Part shown: positions 10,621-21,665 of the stretch, piece after piece
How positions within the stretch are numbered: position 1 is the stretch's first letter
Layout of the letters: each line of letters opens with the position of its first letter
Source: Chara braunii
Lineage: Eukaryota > Streptophyta > Charophyceae > Charales > Characeae
Assembly (NCBI GenBank): GCA_003427395.1
Contig: BFEA01000016.1
Coordinates: 141,088 to 185,035, forward strand
Length of the DNA stretch: 43,948 bases
Direction: 5' to 3'
The notes under the pieces: model-generated
What the model saw: the letters and a program-made list of their open reading frames with translations, nothing else
Told to the model about the DNA's origin: nothing
Databases searched by the model: none
Position numbers and translations under genes: made by a program

Positions 10621-11068
10621 TTTGACACCCCAACCAATCTGATTAGAAATGAAGTGGCACGGAAGTTGCTTTACTTCTTTGTTCAGCAGCCCAGCCTGGC
10701 GTTGAGATCACACCACGCAGAAGCTGCTGTCCTGCATACCACTCTGACTGTCCTTGGGAAAGTTTTATTTTTCCAATGAGGAACGGTGCATGTTTGGGGT
10801 TGACTTAGCCCAGGGGTTGGAACTGACTCCTTTTTCCGGACTGGCCTATACCAAACCGGTCACGGAAGCCTATGAGGTTCATGGAACGCCAGACGTTTCA
10901 TGGAACGCCGAACGTTTCCGTTGTCACGAGACCTGATGTAGGGGACAGGACTTACTTTAGCCTACCACGGGCAGAATTGTGGCACAGGCTCCCACAGTTC
11001 ATTGTAGACCTCATATTTGGAAGCCTAGGATGCATCAGACGAATCCTGAGTTCGATAAGAGCATTTGA
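10621..11068. other. Unassigned interval between element B and a small inverted-repeat element
   Basis: The integrase core of element B would be expected here on the minus strand but I cannot recognise it. A near-perfect 20-bp tandem pair with GGAACGCC lies around 10880-10920. Confidence 0.35.
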
Positions 11069-11496
11069 TACATGCCCAGTTGGGCAATGTACATACAGCC
11101 AAGGATCCGCAAGGTGATGAAAAGGACTGAATGGACAATGCAGTGTTAGTGGAATCTCAACAAGCAGTGTACATCCTGATACATACAAAATGGCACTTTG
11201 TAGCGCAGTGGAAGACTTGGAATGATGTATGTTTAGTCTGCGTTGCAACATTGATTGGGCTAGTCATTGATATTCTAGGATTCTGCTACGCTATCTTGCA
11301 CTACGTGATAGAGGTCAGTCTCGGTCAGGTCAGGACTTGTATCTAAGTCTTCCCTGTGCTATAAAGCACCATTTTTGTATGTATCCGAATGTACACTGCT
11401 TGTTGATATTCTACTTGCACTGCATTGTCCATTCAGTCCTTTTTATCACATTGCAGATACTCGGTTTTATATGTACATCGCCCAACTGGGCATGTA
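11069..11496. mobile_element. Short inverted-repeat element with TA flanks (Stowaway/mariner-like MITE candidate)
   Basis: A 25-bp arm at 11071-11095, starting CATGCCCAGTTGGGC, is repeated in inverse orientation at 11470-11494 with one mismatch. Both ends abut TA (11069-11070 and 11495-11496), the target duplication of Tc1/mariner elements. The 424 bp between the outer ends hold no transposase frame. The arm itself contains an imperfect palindrome (GCCCAGTTGGGC). Other explanations, such as a chance inverted repeat, are unlikely at this length, but the family name rests only on the TA flanks. Confidence 0.6.
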
Positions 11497-12328
11497 ACAC
11501 TGTCTCAGATTTTCGCACCAGGAATGGGACAATATGATTGCAGAAATCATCAAGAGGGAAAACAGTGGCTTATTAAGCATTTTTGTCAGTTTGCCTTAGA
11601 TCACCAGAGCTCCGCCTGGCATCAAAAGTCTGAGCCTTTTTGTCAGTTGACTTTAGATCACCAGTGCACCTCCTGGCCTCACGAGTCTGCACTCATCACC
11701 CACTACCAGTCTAGCACAGCCATTGTGGTTGGCTAACATACATGCCCATAATCTTTTCTTGCAGCTGCCGGTACCTGAGGCTCAGCAACCACAACCTCAC
11801 CCATAAATGAGGTTGGACAAAACAGATGCAGCCACAATGCTGGTTTAATCATCTGAAAGGGCCTGGGGATAGCTTTGGCTATTCCCAGTCTGACCATGCA
11901 GGATGTTTCATCCAGTGCGCTGCATCAGCCCAGAACTGGCATCGGTAGTGTTCACGGGGTTCCTCAAGTTCATCGAGATGCACGTGCCCCAGTGGCCAAT
12001 TGCACACTCAAGCCCAATTTGAGCTTCAGGACATGAAATATGGAGAAATAATCAAGGTGGTTGTGAAGCAGACATTAAGCAGTAGCATACCAACGGAGGT
12101 GGTTTGCATGCCTGAAGATTCTCTAGGCAGTTTAACTTCCTATCAAAAGGGAATCTACTTCACACACAAAAATGGCTTCCCTCACATTCCATGGCCATTT
12201 CACAGATATTGGCCATTTCACACATACCCATTCACCGCCAGGACGTCCACAAAGAGCCGAACCCCGCTTCTGACATACAAAGTCCACAATAGGAGCTTTC
12301 TGCAATGCAAGCCGATAGAAACAGGGCA
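11497..12328. other. Unassigned interval with a short local repeat
   Basis: At about 11582-11690 a TTTTTGTCAGTT…TTAGATCACCAG phrase occurs twice with a period near 55 bp. A plus-strand frame at 12000-12395 (131 codons) shows no known motif and runs into a repeat. Nothing else is recognised. Confidence 0.35.
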
Positions 12329-13353
12329 CCACAACCACCAGCCAAATAAAACGTTTTCAGAGGCAACTCCTCTTACAAGCCGAATCAGCCCATGAACCAG
12401 AAACCCTGCATGTCTATGACGGGAACTAGCTGAAATTGCAACAGGTAACAATAAGCTATGCTGGGCCGTCGCCAGGCCAGGCAAAAAGGATCCCCAGGCC
12501 AGGATTGCACTTGGCCTAAGCAGTCAGAATCCGGCCTTAACTTCTATTTCGGTGATGGGTCATCCAGGGGGGATACAGTGACTAAAGGGGTTTAAAAGGG
12601 TACATTTCAACTCATGTTTTCTCATTTATTTCTTATCTTAAAGTTAACAACGAATTTCGAGGTGGCCCTCAGCCAAGCATGTTTGTATTGCAATTTTACA
12701 CGATATTTCTTTTTCGGAATTTTTTGATTTTTTAATTTTCTATTTTTCAAAATATTATGCGCTGGGATCGGCCAGGACCCTGCCCAAACCCTGCCTGGCC
12801 CGGGCTTCCCAGGAGGGTGCTGAACGACCTTCCCGCAGCCGGGCCGCTCGGGGACCAGCACAGACAATAAGACTTTCCATCCAGCAGTTGCGGCAGGTAG
12901 GCAATTCCCCTGTCCGCCAACTCATCTCGCGAGCCGAGTTTCAAATGATGCCTATTACCGAGAGAACCATAACGATTGGCTGGTACCGACGCTGTTAGAT
13001 CCTCCGTTCACTTGATACCAATCCCAACACGGCCAAACAATGTGCAGTTTAGCAACAAGACAACATGTCAACCAGCCAAATAAAAAGTTTTCAGAGGCAA
13101 CTCCTCTACCTGCCCAATCAACCCATGAACCAGAAACACTGCATGTCTATGATGGAAGCTATCTGACATTGCAACCCCTAACAACAAAACTTTTCATCCA
13201 GCCGTTGGAGCAAACAGCCACGGGTAGGCAATTCCCCTGGCCGCCAACTATCAACTGATCTCCATTACTAAGAGTGGCATGACGATTGGCTGGTACCTAC
13301 GCTGTTAGATCCTACATTCACTTGATACCAATCCCAACAAGGCCAAACAGCAT
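12329..13353. repeat. Diverged direct duplication; the left copy is interrupted by a MITE
   Basis: Left copy 12329-12447 plus 12872-13045 aligns with right copy 13072-13353. Shared phrases include AGCCAAATAAAA, TTTTCAGAGGCAACTCCTCT, CATGAACCAGAAAC, CTGCATGTCTATGA, GGCAATTCCCCTG and TGATACCAATCCCAACA. The right copy is continuous where the left copy carries a 408-bp insert, so it serves as a natural empty site. No coding potential is seen. Confidence 0.75.
12448..12871. mobile_element. hAT-like MITE with 8-bp target-site duplication
   Basis: A 408-bp insert (12456-12863) is flanked on both sides by ACAATAAG (12448-12455 and 12864-12871). Its ends are short inverted repeats: CTATGCTGGGCCG on the left, and the complement of the right end reads CTGTGCTGGTCCC (10 of 13 match). 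The paralogous copy has a single related site (ACAACAAA near 13182-13189) and lacks the insert. An 8-bp duplication with short inverted ends is the hAT superfamily hallmark. The inside is GC-rich at both ends and AT-rich in the middle, with no transposase, so it is non-autonomous. Confidence 0.75.
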
Positions 13354-13639
13354 GCAGTTGAACCAAGAAGTCCAGCGCAGGCTGATTCAACCCACATTTC
13401 AAGCTTCATATGACTCCAGCTACTACAAGTGCAATGAGTCTTGACTGATTCCAACTCCATTAGAAACACCACTTACTGATAGCAAGAAGACTGATATTGT
13501 TCAGTTGAATCAAAAAGTACATGGCGTTCAACAAGAGTATCACCCACTGCAGTCAGCATGTCAGTCTTTGTATGATCCCACATGCAAGGTTAGCCACTGT
13601 AGTCAGCATGCCAAGCTTTTTGATCCCACATTCAAGGTT
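13354..13639. repeat. Interval with a 50-bp tandem pair
   Basis: The phrase CACTGYAGTCAGCATG…GATCCCACATKCAAGGTT starts at 13545 and again at 13595. The remainder of the interval shows nothing recognisable. Confidence 0.55.
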
Positions 13640-14660
13640 TCATATGATTTCCAGAAGTGCTATTTCGCCTTGCTTCATGCCAGACTCATTAATTGTGAAG
13701 TGTCTACGATGGAGATTGCACTTCTGTTGTTTCAGCCGGCCATATCGAGTGCCGCGCATTGGTAGATGCAGCCAGTTTATCTGACGACACTTTCCTGAAT
13801 TCACGTCTTGTTGCTGCAAGCACCGACATATTGCCAAGTGGTTTGCGTCAATCAAGAGGAAAGGCTTTTCAGGATCGCTAATTTTCAAGAGAGGGTAACA
13901 AACGAGGGCAGTGACAGCAGTCTTCAAATCTATGAAGGTTCGCTCACACTCCTCACTCCATTCCCAATGGGTGTCAACTTTAGGCAAGTCGGTCAAGGGG
14001 CTAGCTATACTACTGTAGTTGTAAACAAACTCTCTGTACTATCCTGCCAGTTGGAAGAATGATCGTACCTCAGATACATTTTCAGCTCTAGGTCAATCTC
14101 TTCAAGCCACTGAATTCACATCTGGGGGCATTGGTCTTGCAGCGGTGTTCATCCAAGCAAAACTAGCACAATGCTCAAGTCTTTGACATGCTCCTCCAGA
14201 CTCCAACTAAAAACAATTATGTCATCAAAGTAGAGATACTAGACAAGTAGTTATGGAACACTCAGTTCATGGCATGTTGGATCGTTTTGGTCCACCGCAA
14301 AGCCCAAAAGGCATCATCACAAATTAGTACAGTTCGTACTAGGTCTGTAATGTAGTTTTGTGTTCATCCTCAGATCTTACCATTATCTTAAGGAATCACA
14401 TCCATCATGCGTCCTGCCAATGGTCATATTTTGCGGTAGGGGTTAGCCTTGCAAACTAAGATGGCATTTAGGCCCATATACTCAATGCATATCGGCAAGG
14501 CACCTGCCTTCTTGGGTCCAAAGAACACAGGTGGCCCATACGACAAGGTGCTTGGTCTAATCCAGCCCTTCTCAGTAAGTTCATAGAGTTGTTTGCAGGG
14601 CTCGTTGAGCTCCGCAGAAGACATCGTATAGATTCTTCCCTTTAGAATCTTGCTCCTGCA
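13640..14660 (-). pseudogene. Element B reverse transcriptase / RNase H fragment
   Basis: Reading on the minus strand, 14660-14424 has the RT entry boxes (KGRIYTMSSAEL, EKGWIRPSTLSYGPPVFF, ICIEYMGLNAI). Around 14221-14232 a frame gives YFDD followed by IIVFS and EEHVKDL, the catalytic box. At 13640-13996 the RNase H connection is seen (WEWSEECERTF, PLLKISDPEKPFLLIDA). The substitution IEYMGLN for the usual IDYRGLN, and many frame changes, mark it as dead. Together with 10111-10620 it forms the remains of one gypsy element related to A, with other repeats inserted or deleted in between. Confidence 0.75.
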
Positions 14661-14846
14661 AGGAAAATGGGTGAGACAGAATGACAGAAACCAAAATTGC
14701 ACCACCACATTGAATGCCAGATAGCCGTGTGTGGAACAGAAAGCAGAATGCACCAAGTTACACACCAGCTACGAGCAAAACAATGAACTCAATTGTCAAT
14801 GTCAGCCCCCTCTCGCCTCCACAAACAATGTACCCAATGCCGCTCT

Positions 14847-14928
14847 TCTGGATGGCACCTGGGCTGGTATAGGTGTTGAGAGACTGTAGTTGGGCGCCAG
14901 GTGCCATCCAGAACACCAATACCAGCCC
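14847..14928. repeat. Nested, partly swapped inverted repeat
   Basis: A 16-bp arm at 14847-14862 (TCTGGATGGCACCTGG) is perfectly complementary to 14897-14912. The next 17 bases (14861-14877) pair with 14912-14928 with one mismatch. The two pairs cannot form in one simple hairpin because their order is exchanged. The surrounding interval 14661-15426 has no gene I can support; it includes a short (CAT)n run near 15185. Confidence 0.7.
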
Positions 14929-15426
14929 ACAACTACATAATGCAACCAGCATCACTTCAGCAGCAGACCAACGTACATGAATATGTTGCCGTGCAGACCT
15001 CCACGACACACCAGGGACCTCCCTTCATACTCTCTCTCATCCCCTGACTTCCCCTCATAGGCCATGCCAAATGGCACGGACCAGAACCAAGAACCGACCT
15101 CTCAAAAATGGCGCACTGATAGCACAGCGGAAGACTGGAATACCAAAAATCAGACCCAAACAATGTCGTGACACAGACTGACCATCATCATCATCATAAC
15201 CATCACACCGTGCGAGTGGCCTGGCGACGAACACAGAGACAAAGGGTGCCAGGCACATAATCATACACAGATGAGGAGGAGGGAGGAGACACGAAGGGGG
15301 AAGATATGGTCGCCAACCCAAAATGTCCTCGATACCAATCCAAAAATAGTCCCCCAAATTGTCTCTGCCTCAATGCCAAGTCTGAATCCGAATGTCGCCA
15401 GATCCCAATGTTGCAAATCTCTCTCC

Positions 15427-15513
<87 letters not shown>

Positions 15514-15585
15514 TCTGACGAAGAAGAAAGGGGACCAGAGCGCTGGAGGGGGAGAAGGACGATCGACTGGAGGAGGAGGAAGAAG

Positions 15586-15640
<55 letters not shown>
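15427..15640. repeat. Compound microsatellite (CT)n-(CA)n … (CT)n
   Basis: (CT)n at 15427-15445 passes directly into (CA)n to 15510. After 80 bases rich in GGA/GAA, a second (CT)n spans 15589-15640, ending in GTGTATATATATAC. All reading frames here are low-complexity artefacts. Confidence 0.9.
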
Positions 15641-15653
<13 letters not shown>

Positions 15654-16214
15654 CAGGTACTGGCCTGCGAAAGGTGTCGCCTAACCTCCGATGCAGTAGG
15701 CTGCAGCTCTAGCTCGTGGCCAAAAAACCTAACGCAGCGGCCAGCGCTGGAAGACTGCAGCTCTGCCTATCGTCGACTACCACCACACCTGAAGAATGCC
15801 TATCGAAACGAAGGCCGACCAGCTATAAATGACGCTGGTCCGGCCTCAGGCAGTCACCTGAGAGGAAACCTGGCGCCTAAACTGGCATCCAAACTGCGGC
15901 TGGGCCTCAACGGCCAGCGCCCAACGAAACGGCGCTGCCTCACAGGTCTTGGCGCCAAAACCTGCGCTAAGGCCTGCCGCCTTTCTAGGCCTAACCCGGC
16001 CTACAGTCCTACAGGCCCTAAAACAGGCCGAAATGACACCCGGCCTACCTGAGCCTAAAATCCCCCCTAACCGACCCCTGATCCTACCTGGTCGGGCCCG
16101 GCAAGGCCCGTGTGGAACTCAAAATGCCACCCCCCCCNNNNNNNNNNNNNNNNNNNNNNNNNNNNNNNNNNNNNNNNNNNNNNNNNNNNNNNNNNNNNNN
16201 NNNNNNNNNNNNNN
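15641..16214. other. GGCCT-rich stretch ending in an assembly gap
   Basis: From about 15700 the sequence repeats GGCCT/AGGCC in an irregular way without a clear period and has no supportable gene. It ends in a C-run at 16131-16137. Bases 16138-16214 are 77 Ns. The element C 3' end would lie here, so its LTR may be partly hidden by the gap. Confidence 0.6.
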
Positions 16215-16224
16215 GGCCTAAGCT

Positions 16225-17465
16225 GCCTATCGGAGGGAGGAACCGTAGTCCGGGTGGGAGGGGCAGGTTGTGAAGCTTCCTTCGCTAGTTGTTGCTTCTC
16301 GTAGTTCGCATAGATCAGCGGTGCGGATGCTTGCAAGTCTGCTCGTGAAAGCCACCGTGTGTCATCGCGGTCGCACCACTTGAATGTGACCTTGTAAAGC
16401 ATCGGCTTGTTGCCGTACTTGCGGTGTGTGACGACGCGATCGATTTCCTGATGATCATCCATAGATGGAGGGTCCTGCAATCGTCGGTCCGGGAAGTCGT
16501 CGCTCTTGGCTGATGTATATGTGGCCAGCTTGGAGGTGTGGAAGACCGGGTGGACCGGTAGATGCGGCGGGATGTCAATCACAAATGATGGGCCATCAGC
16601 CTCGTTGCCCGCGGCTGATGTGATGGTCCAAGGTCCAAACCACTTGGGGAGTAGCTATAACGAAAAGTTTTGATTGAGCGCAAAGTCTTCCACAGAGACC
16701 CAAACAAGGTCATCGGCGCGGATAGGACATGGCACGAGATGCCTATTGGCTTGCTGCTGCATGTGGACTTGAGCCTTGTGCATGTTCGCGTGGGCTTGGG
16801 CCAGCAAGTCTCGGTACTTCCGAACAGAGGCGGGAGAGCAAGGGGTGTCAATGTCGACAGTCTGCGGAAATGAAAGATCAGCAAAGATATGGCCTTTCCA
16901 GCCACCGTGGTGCAACTCGAATGGAGTCACGCCGATCGCCGGATGCAACGAAGTGTTGTAGGCGAACTTGATGTCAGGGAGGCGGTTGATCCAATCCTTT
17001 TGGTCCAGACGGATGAGCGTACGGAGCATCATTTGAGCGGTTTGATGTGCCCGCTCCGTCTGCCCGTCCGTTTGTGGATGTCACGCCGAACTCGGTTTCA
17101 TCTCGGTGCCTGAATCCTTCATGAGACAAGTCCAAAATGCCAACATGAAGTGAGTGTCGTGGTCGTTGACGATGTCTTCCAAAATGCCGTGGCCACAAAT
17201 CCAGCCAGTGTGCAAGAGTCGCACGAGCTCGGGAGTCGGGGCGTGATACTTGCAAGGAAGGAATCGCGCGTACTTACTCATACAAACAAACGACCGTGAG
17301 AATGTCGTTGTGCCTGAAACGACCGCGGGGGAATGGGCCGGTGACGTCTATAGCAATGGAGAGGCCGGGTTCCCGAGGGATAGGTAAGACGGGCGCAACT
17401 CGCCATAGCAGTTGCGGTTGCGGGGTTTGCTTCATCGACAAACTTCGCAGGATTCTGGGTGACAT
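16225..17465 (-). pseudogene. Element C integrase and chromodomain-like tail
   Basis: On the minus strand, 17465-17274 gives the first catalytic Asp (LSIAIDVTGPFP). The next frame, from 17281, gives MSKYARFLP and the second Asp (EDIVNDHDTHF). The third residue, Glu, lies in a HPQTDGQTER segment near 17060. From 17032 the frame is open through the core end and the VWVSVEDF box, then a TAG at 16655-16657 interrupts it. The last frame (16582 downwards) has PVFHTSKL, then EIDRVV…YKVTF…TRWLSRADL, laid out like a chromodomain. At least two frameshifts and one stop make it non-functional. It is a different subfamily from element A. Confidence 0.85.
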
Positions 17466-17615
17466 CGGTAAGAGGTCAAGCCACCGGAACTGTTGCCGAA
17501 GTCTTGTGATCGTACAGTTGACTCCGATGTGGCCAGCGAGTTGCGAGTCGTGGTTCTCGCCCAGAAGGCGAGTCTATAGTCGAAGGTCTCGTGGGATGCA
17601 TAGTAGGTCCTTGCC

Positions 17616-18639
17616 TCATGAATGGAGAAGCAAGTAGTCATCGGCAATGCGATGGTGGTTGGCCGGTGGGTGATCCGCAGAAAGTTGCTCGTAGAGAGTG
17701 GAGTATTCCGGATCTGACTTGTATGCACGCACAAAATGTTGACGGAGGTCATCGTCGACATCGAACATGTGATGGATCGCTGCGCAAAGATCTGATCTTT
17801 GCGAGAGAGCATCCACGGCTCGGTTTGAGAGACCCAAAATATGTTTCGGTGTGAAGTCGAGTTGATCAATGAAGTACATCCACCGAGCAATCGTGCTATT
17901 CATCGTGTCTTGCGTCTTGTAGTAGGTCAATGGGGTTATTGTCGGTTGCCCAAGTGAACCTATGATGCCCGAGGGGGAAGTGTCCCCGACGTTCAAGCAC
18001 AGTGACGAATGGGAGCAACTCTTTCCTCGCATCATCAACCGAGTTGGTGCGTGGCACTTTTGGCTGAAGTACTCGACCGGATGCCAATCTACTCCGTCGT
18101 GCTTTGTTCCAAAACTGCACAATGCCGTAGCCGAAAGCGCTCGTGGTCACTCTCGTTGGCAAGGTGGGATTTGTAGATACTCAAGACGGGAGCGAGGACC
18201 AACGCCGTCTACAAATTTTGGAACGAACTCCGGACTTTGTTGATGAAATGGAAGGGCACCTTCAGAGCCTGCAATTTCAACAAAGGTGCGGCGATCCGTG
18301 TGTATCCGCCGATGAAGCCTTGATAATACCCGACCAATCCCATGAAAGAACGAACTTTTATAGTGCTGGTCGGTTCCGGCCAATCTGGGATAACCTTGAT
18401 CTTGTCCACGAGCAGACGGGTGCCTTGCGGCGTCACAAAGTGGCCCAATCTTGGATGGCCTTGATCTTGTCCACAAGCAGACGGGTGCCTTGCGGTGTCA
18501 CAAAGTGGCCCAAGTACTCGAGCTCTTGTTGCGGGCATTCACACTTGGCTCGATTGGCCTTGTACTTGGCAATAAGTAACCTATCCAAAACGACGCGTAG
18601 ATGTGTGAGATGTTCGTCCAAAGTCCGGCTATAGACCAA
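17616..18639 (-). pseudogene. Element C RT C-terminal half, RNase H and integrase N-terminus
   Basis: The segment starts at 18639 in the middle of RT, with LVYSRTLDEHLTHL, i.e. the residues that normally follow the YLDD box. It continues with LGHFVTPQGTRL, RSFMGLVGYYQGFI (thumb/connection), the RNase H end (HILGLSNRAVDALS) and the spacer before the integrase zinc domain (DDDLRQHFVRAY). A 65-bp tandem duplication at about 18394-18523 repeats the LGHFVTPQGTRLLVDKIK part and shifts the frame. The missing front half of the same RT lies at 21911-22988, beyond a 3.3-kb insert. Confidence 0.85.
18394..18523 (-). repeat. 65-bp tandem duplication inside element C RT
   Basis: The phrase CCTTGATCTTGTCCAC starts at 18394 and again at 18459, with about 55 of the following bases nearly identical. 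As 65 is not a multiple of three, the duplication alone breaks the RT reading frame. Confidence 0.8.
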
Positions 18640-18924
18640 GACAAGAAGGACCAGTGCGGCTTCGCCCGCATGACAATAGGTCAGCGCATAATGTAATTAT
18701 TGTGACTCGCAAGGACTGTAAATTTTGAAATACAGCTTCATCACACAGAAGGAGAGGATGAATGTGGCGGTGCATTAGCGGACTGTCCCCGGATCCTGAT
18801 AGGATTGTCAATGCATGAGTGCAGCTTAAAATGATGATGAAGGAATCGTGAATTTACCATGGCAGGTAAGGACATCATCTGTTAATCATCCGAATGTGAG
18901 CATCAACATATAGGCACATCATGC

Positions 18925-18925
<1 letters not shown>

Positions 18926-18975
<50 letters not shown>
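18926..18975. repeat. (GA)n microsatellite
   Basis: About 50 bases of uninterrupted GA repeats. Confidence 0.95.
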
Positions 18976-18977
<2 letters not shown>

Positions 18978-20439
18978 GAAAAGCAGAACGTGAATTGATG
19001 ACGTTGACATAGGGCAACAGTTCGATTGCAAGGGTTGTTTTTTTGTTGTTTTTCCCCTTCTTTCTTGTTTTGGACATATAAGCAAGGGCAAGAGTTTTTA
19101 CAACCATATTTGGTCCTTTGTTCAGACTCTGTTACGACGACCGTGATAATGATCATAACGACTCTGATGATGTGATCATCTTAACCGTTATCATGATCAT
19201 GAAATGAACAAATGGTGATTGATACGCATGGTGCATACCCACATCGACCTCGTCATCGGGGTGACTACGACCATTCCCGTCATCATTATCGCCAGGTACA
19301 GAAACTGCAACATGTAAGTGTTTGTATTCAGATTGTATTAGAACCGTGATGATGACGATGGCTACCCTTACCATAATGATGACCGAAGCAGAGTAATACG
19401 TATTAATTAATTAAAAAAAAAAAAGAAAAACAGGTCGATTGCTATACGTAATGATCTGTGACGTGGCAGATTAAGTAGGTTGATGGGCTTGTATGATTGA
19501 CAGGATAAGCAGCAACAGTTTTCGGGACTTTAAGATACTGGAAGAAGACAAAGCCGATGATGAGAAACACGATTGTGACACCAAAAGTCGAACACGCAGG
19601 CCGGCAAGAAAAAACGAACGACAAAGTGACTCCCCTGACTCACTTGGCACAGGCCACAACTCAGAAAACGGAAGAAAAAAAAAAATGAATCGAAATGGCC
19701 GAAGGAAAAGACCGGCGACAAGTTCACTCCGATACAGGAAAACCCATAGCCTCGATTCAGCTACAAAAAAAAAAAAAAAAAAAAAAAAGTCAAGCATTCG
19801 CATTCGGCTAAACGAAATGGGTGTGGGACGTAACATCGGTCGAGGGCGATCACCTGATCGTACGCTCTCCTCCGACGATTCGTCATCGCCTCCCTACGAA
19901 AGTCCTACAAAATCCTACTTACGAAAAAAACAAACACAATATTAAAAAAAGATCTACCCTCTGACGATTCATCACGCAAGTCCTACGAAAACCCCACGAA
20001 AATCCATAACACCCACCGCGCAATCTATTTATGTGTGCAACGTTCCGCAAGAAAGCAAGGGCCTCTCCTTTCAAACCGTATACCTTCCTGTACGCTTCGT
20101 GACCGCGACTTGTGCAGATACCCCCCCCATACGTCAATGCACCCCCAACTTATGATTCACAGCTCGGCCCTGACCGTCTTGCAAGCACGCGTCAAACTTC
20201 TTTTAGGAACCACGACTTACACAGGTAAGTCGCGGCGCATCAATGGACCCCCAACCTTCCACGCAACCGTCACCGACCCCGATTCAAACCTAACCAGTAC
20301 CCCCAACCTAAGGCGTCTGCTCAGCACCAAATAAAATCCGCACGTTGGACCCTTCGCACGGAAAGGTGTGCGGGAACAATTCACGTTCCACCGCACCTGA
20401 GAGACGCTCTTGTGAGCCTCCAACCTTCACCCTCTAGCC

Positions 20440-21665
20440 CACACGCTCACCAACATCCCTTCTCGCTGGCTCGAACCTTCGCCGACCCGAAAACCACACA
20501 AATCTGACATATTCTGACATGATTAAAAAAATTACAACCGTACAATTTTTTTTCTTTTTGCCTTTTATTTTGCTTTTATCTCCCACACGCTCAGCAACAT
20601 CCCTTCTCGCTGGCTCAAACCTTCGCCGATCCAAAAACCACACGAATCTGACATACTCTGACATGATTGAAAAAAAAAAAACCGTACGATTTATTTTTTT
20701 TGCCTTATATTTTGCCTTTTATTTTGCTTTTATCTCCCACACGCTCAGCAACATCCCTTCTCGCTGGCTCGAACCTTTGCCGACCCGAAAACCACACGAA
20801 TCTGACATATTCTGACATGATTGAAATAAAAGCATCCGTACGATTTTTTTTTTGCCTTTTATTTTTTATTTTGCTTTTATCTCCCACACGCTCAGCAACA
20901 TATTTTGCTTTCACCTATTGCGGGCTCGAACGTTCGCCCTCTCGAAAAACGCAATGTACAATTTTTTTTATTTTTTTTTTGCTTTCATCTCCCACACGCT
21001 CAGCAACATATTTTGCTTTCACCTCTCGCAGGCTCGAACCTTCGCCCACTTGAAAACTAAACGAATCTGACACATTCGGACACGATCGAGACTATCGAGA
21101 AAACGTACGATGTAAATGTCTGACACGAGCCGCAAAATTGCAACCCCCTTCTCGCTGGCTCGAACCTTCGCCGACCCGAAAACCACACGAATCTTACATA
21201 TTTTGACATGATTGAAAAAAAAAACAATGGTACGATTTTTTTTTTCTTTGCTTTTTATTTTGCTTTTATCTCCCACACGCTCAGCAACATCCCTTCTCGC
21301 TGCCTCGAACCTTCGCCGACCTGAAAACCACACGAATCTGACATATTCTAACATGATTGAAAAAAAAGCAACCGTACGATTTTTCTTTTTTGCCTTTAAC
21401 TTTTTATTTTGCTTTTATCTCCCACATGCTCAGCAACATATTTTGCTTTCACCTCTTGCGGGCTTGAACGTTCGCCCTCTCGAAAAACGCAACTTACGAT
21501 TTTTTTATTTTTTTTTGCTTTCATCTCCCACACGCTCAGCAACATATTTTGCTTTCACCTCTCGCAGGCTCGAACCTTCGCCCACTCGAAAACTAAACGA
21601 ATCTGACACATTCAGACACGATCGAGACTATCGAGAAAACGCACGATGTAAAATTCTGACACGAG
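20440..21665. repeat. Satellite array with ~537-bp higher-order unit
   Basis: Monomers begin CACACGCTCAGCAACAT. Anchors at 20440, 20584, 20738, 20885, 20993, 21274, 21423 and 21529 give spacings of 144, 154, 147 and 108 bp, then repeat at 149 and 106. Three monomer types alternate: one with CCCTTCTCGCTGGCTCGAAC and CACACGAATCTGACATA, one with TTGCGGGC and GTTCGCCCTCTCG, and one with CTCGCAGGC and GACACATTC. The types at 20738, 20885 and 20993 recur 536-538 bp later, so it is a higher-order repeat of about two units. Each monomer carries T- or A-runs and an ACGAT motif. A partial monomer near 21146 lacks the first bases. Confidence 0.85.

Noticed and set aside
15427-15640. CA/CT repeats as a possible CRISPR-like or regulatory array
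   Set aside because: They are simple dinucleotide microsatellites without spacers; CRISPR is not expected in this eukaryotic setting.
19160-19185. CTGATGATG motif as a hammerhead ribozyme core
   Set aside because: The GAAA segment and flanking stems of a hammerhead are not present at suitable distances.
19493-19945. Plus-strand frame of 150 codons, Lys/Arg/Ser-rich
   Set aside because: It includes a Lys run from an A-homopolymer, matches no family I know, has no codon bias evidence and lies in inserted repeat DNA.
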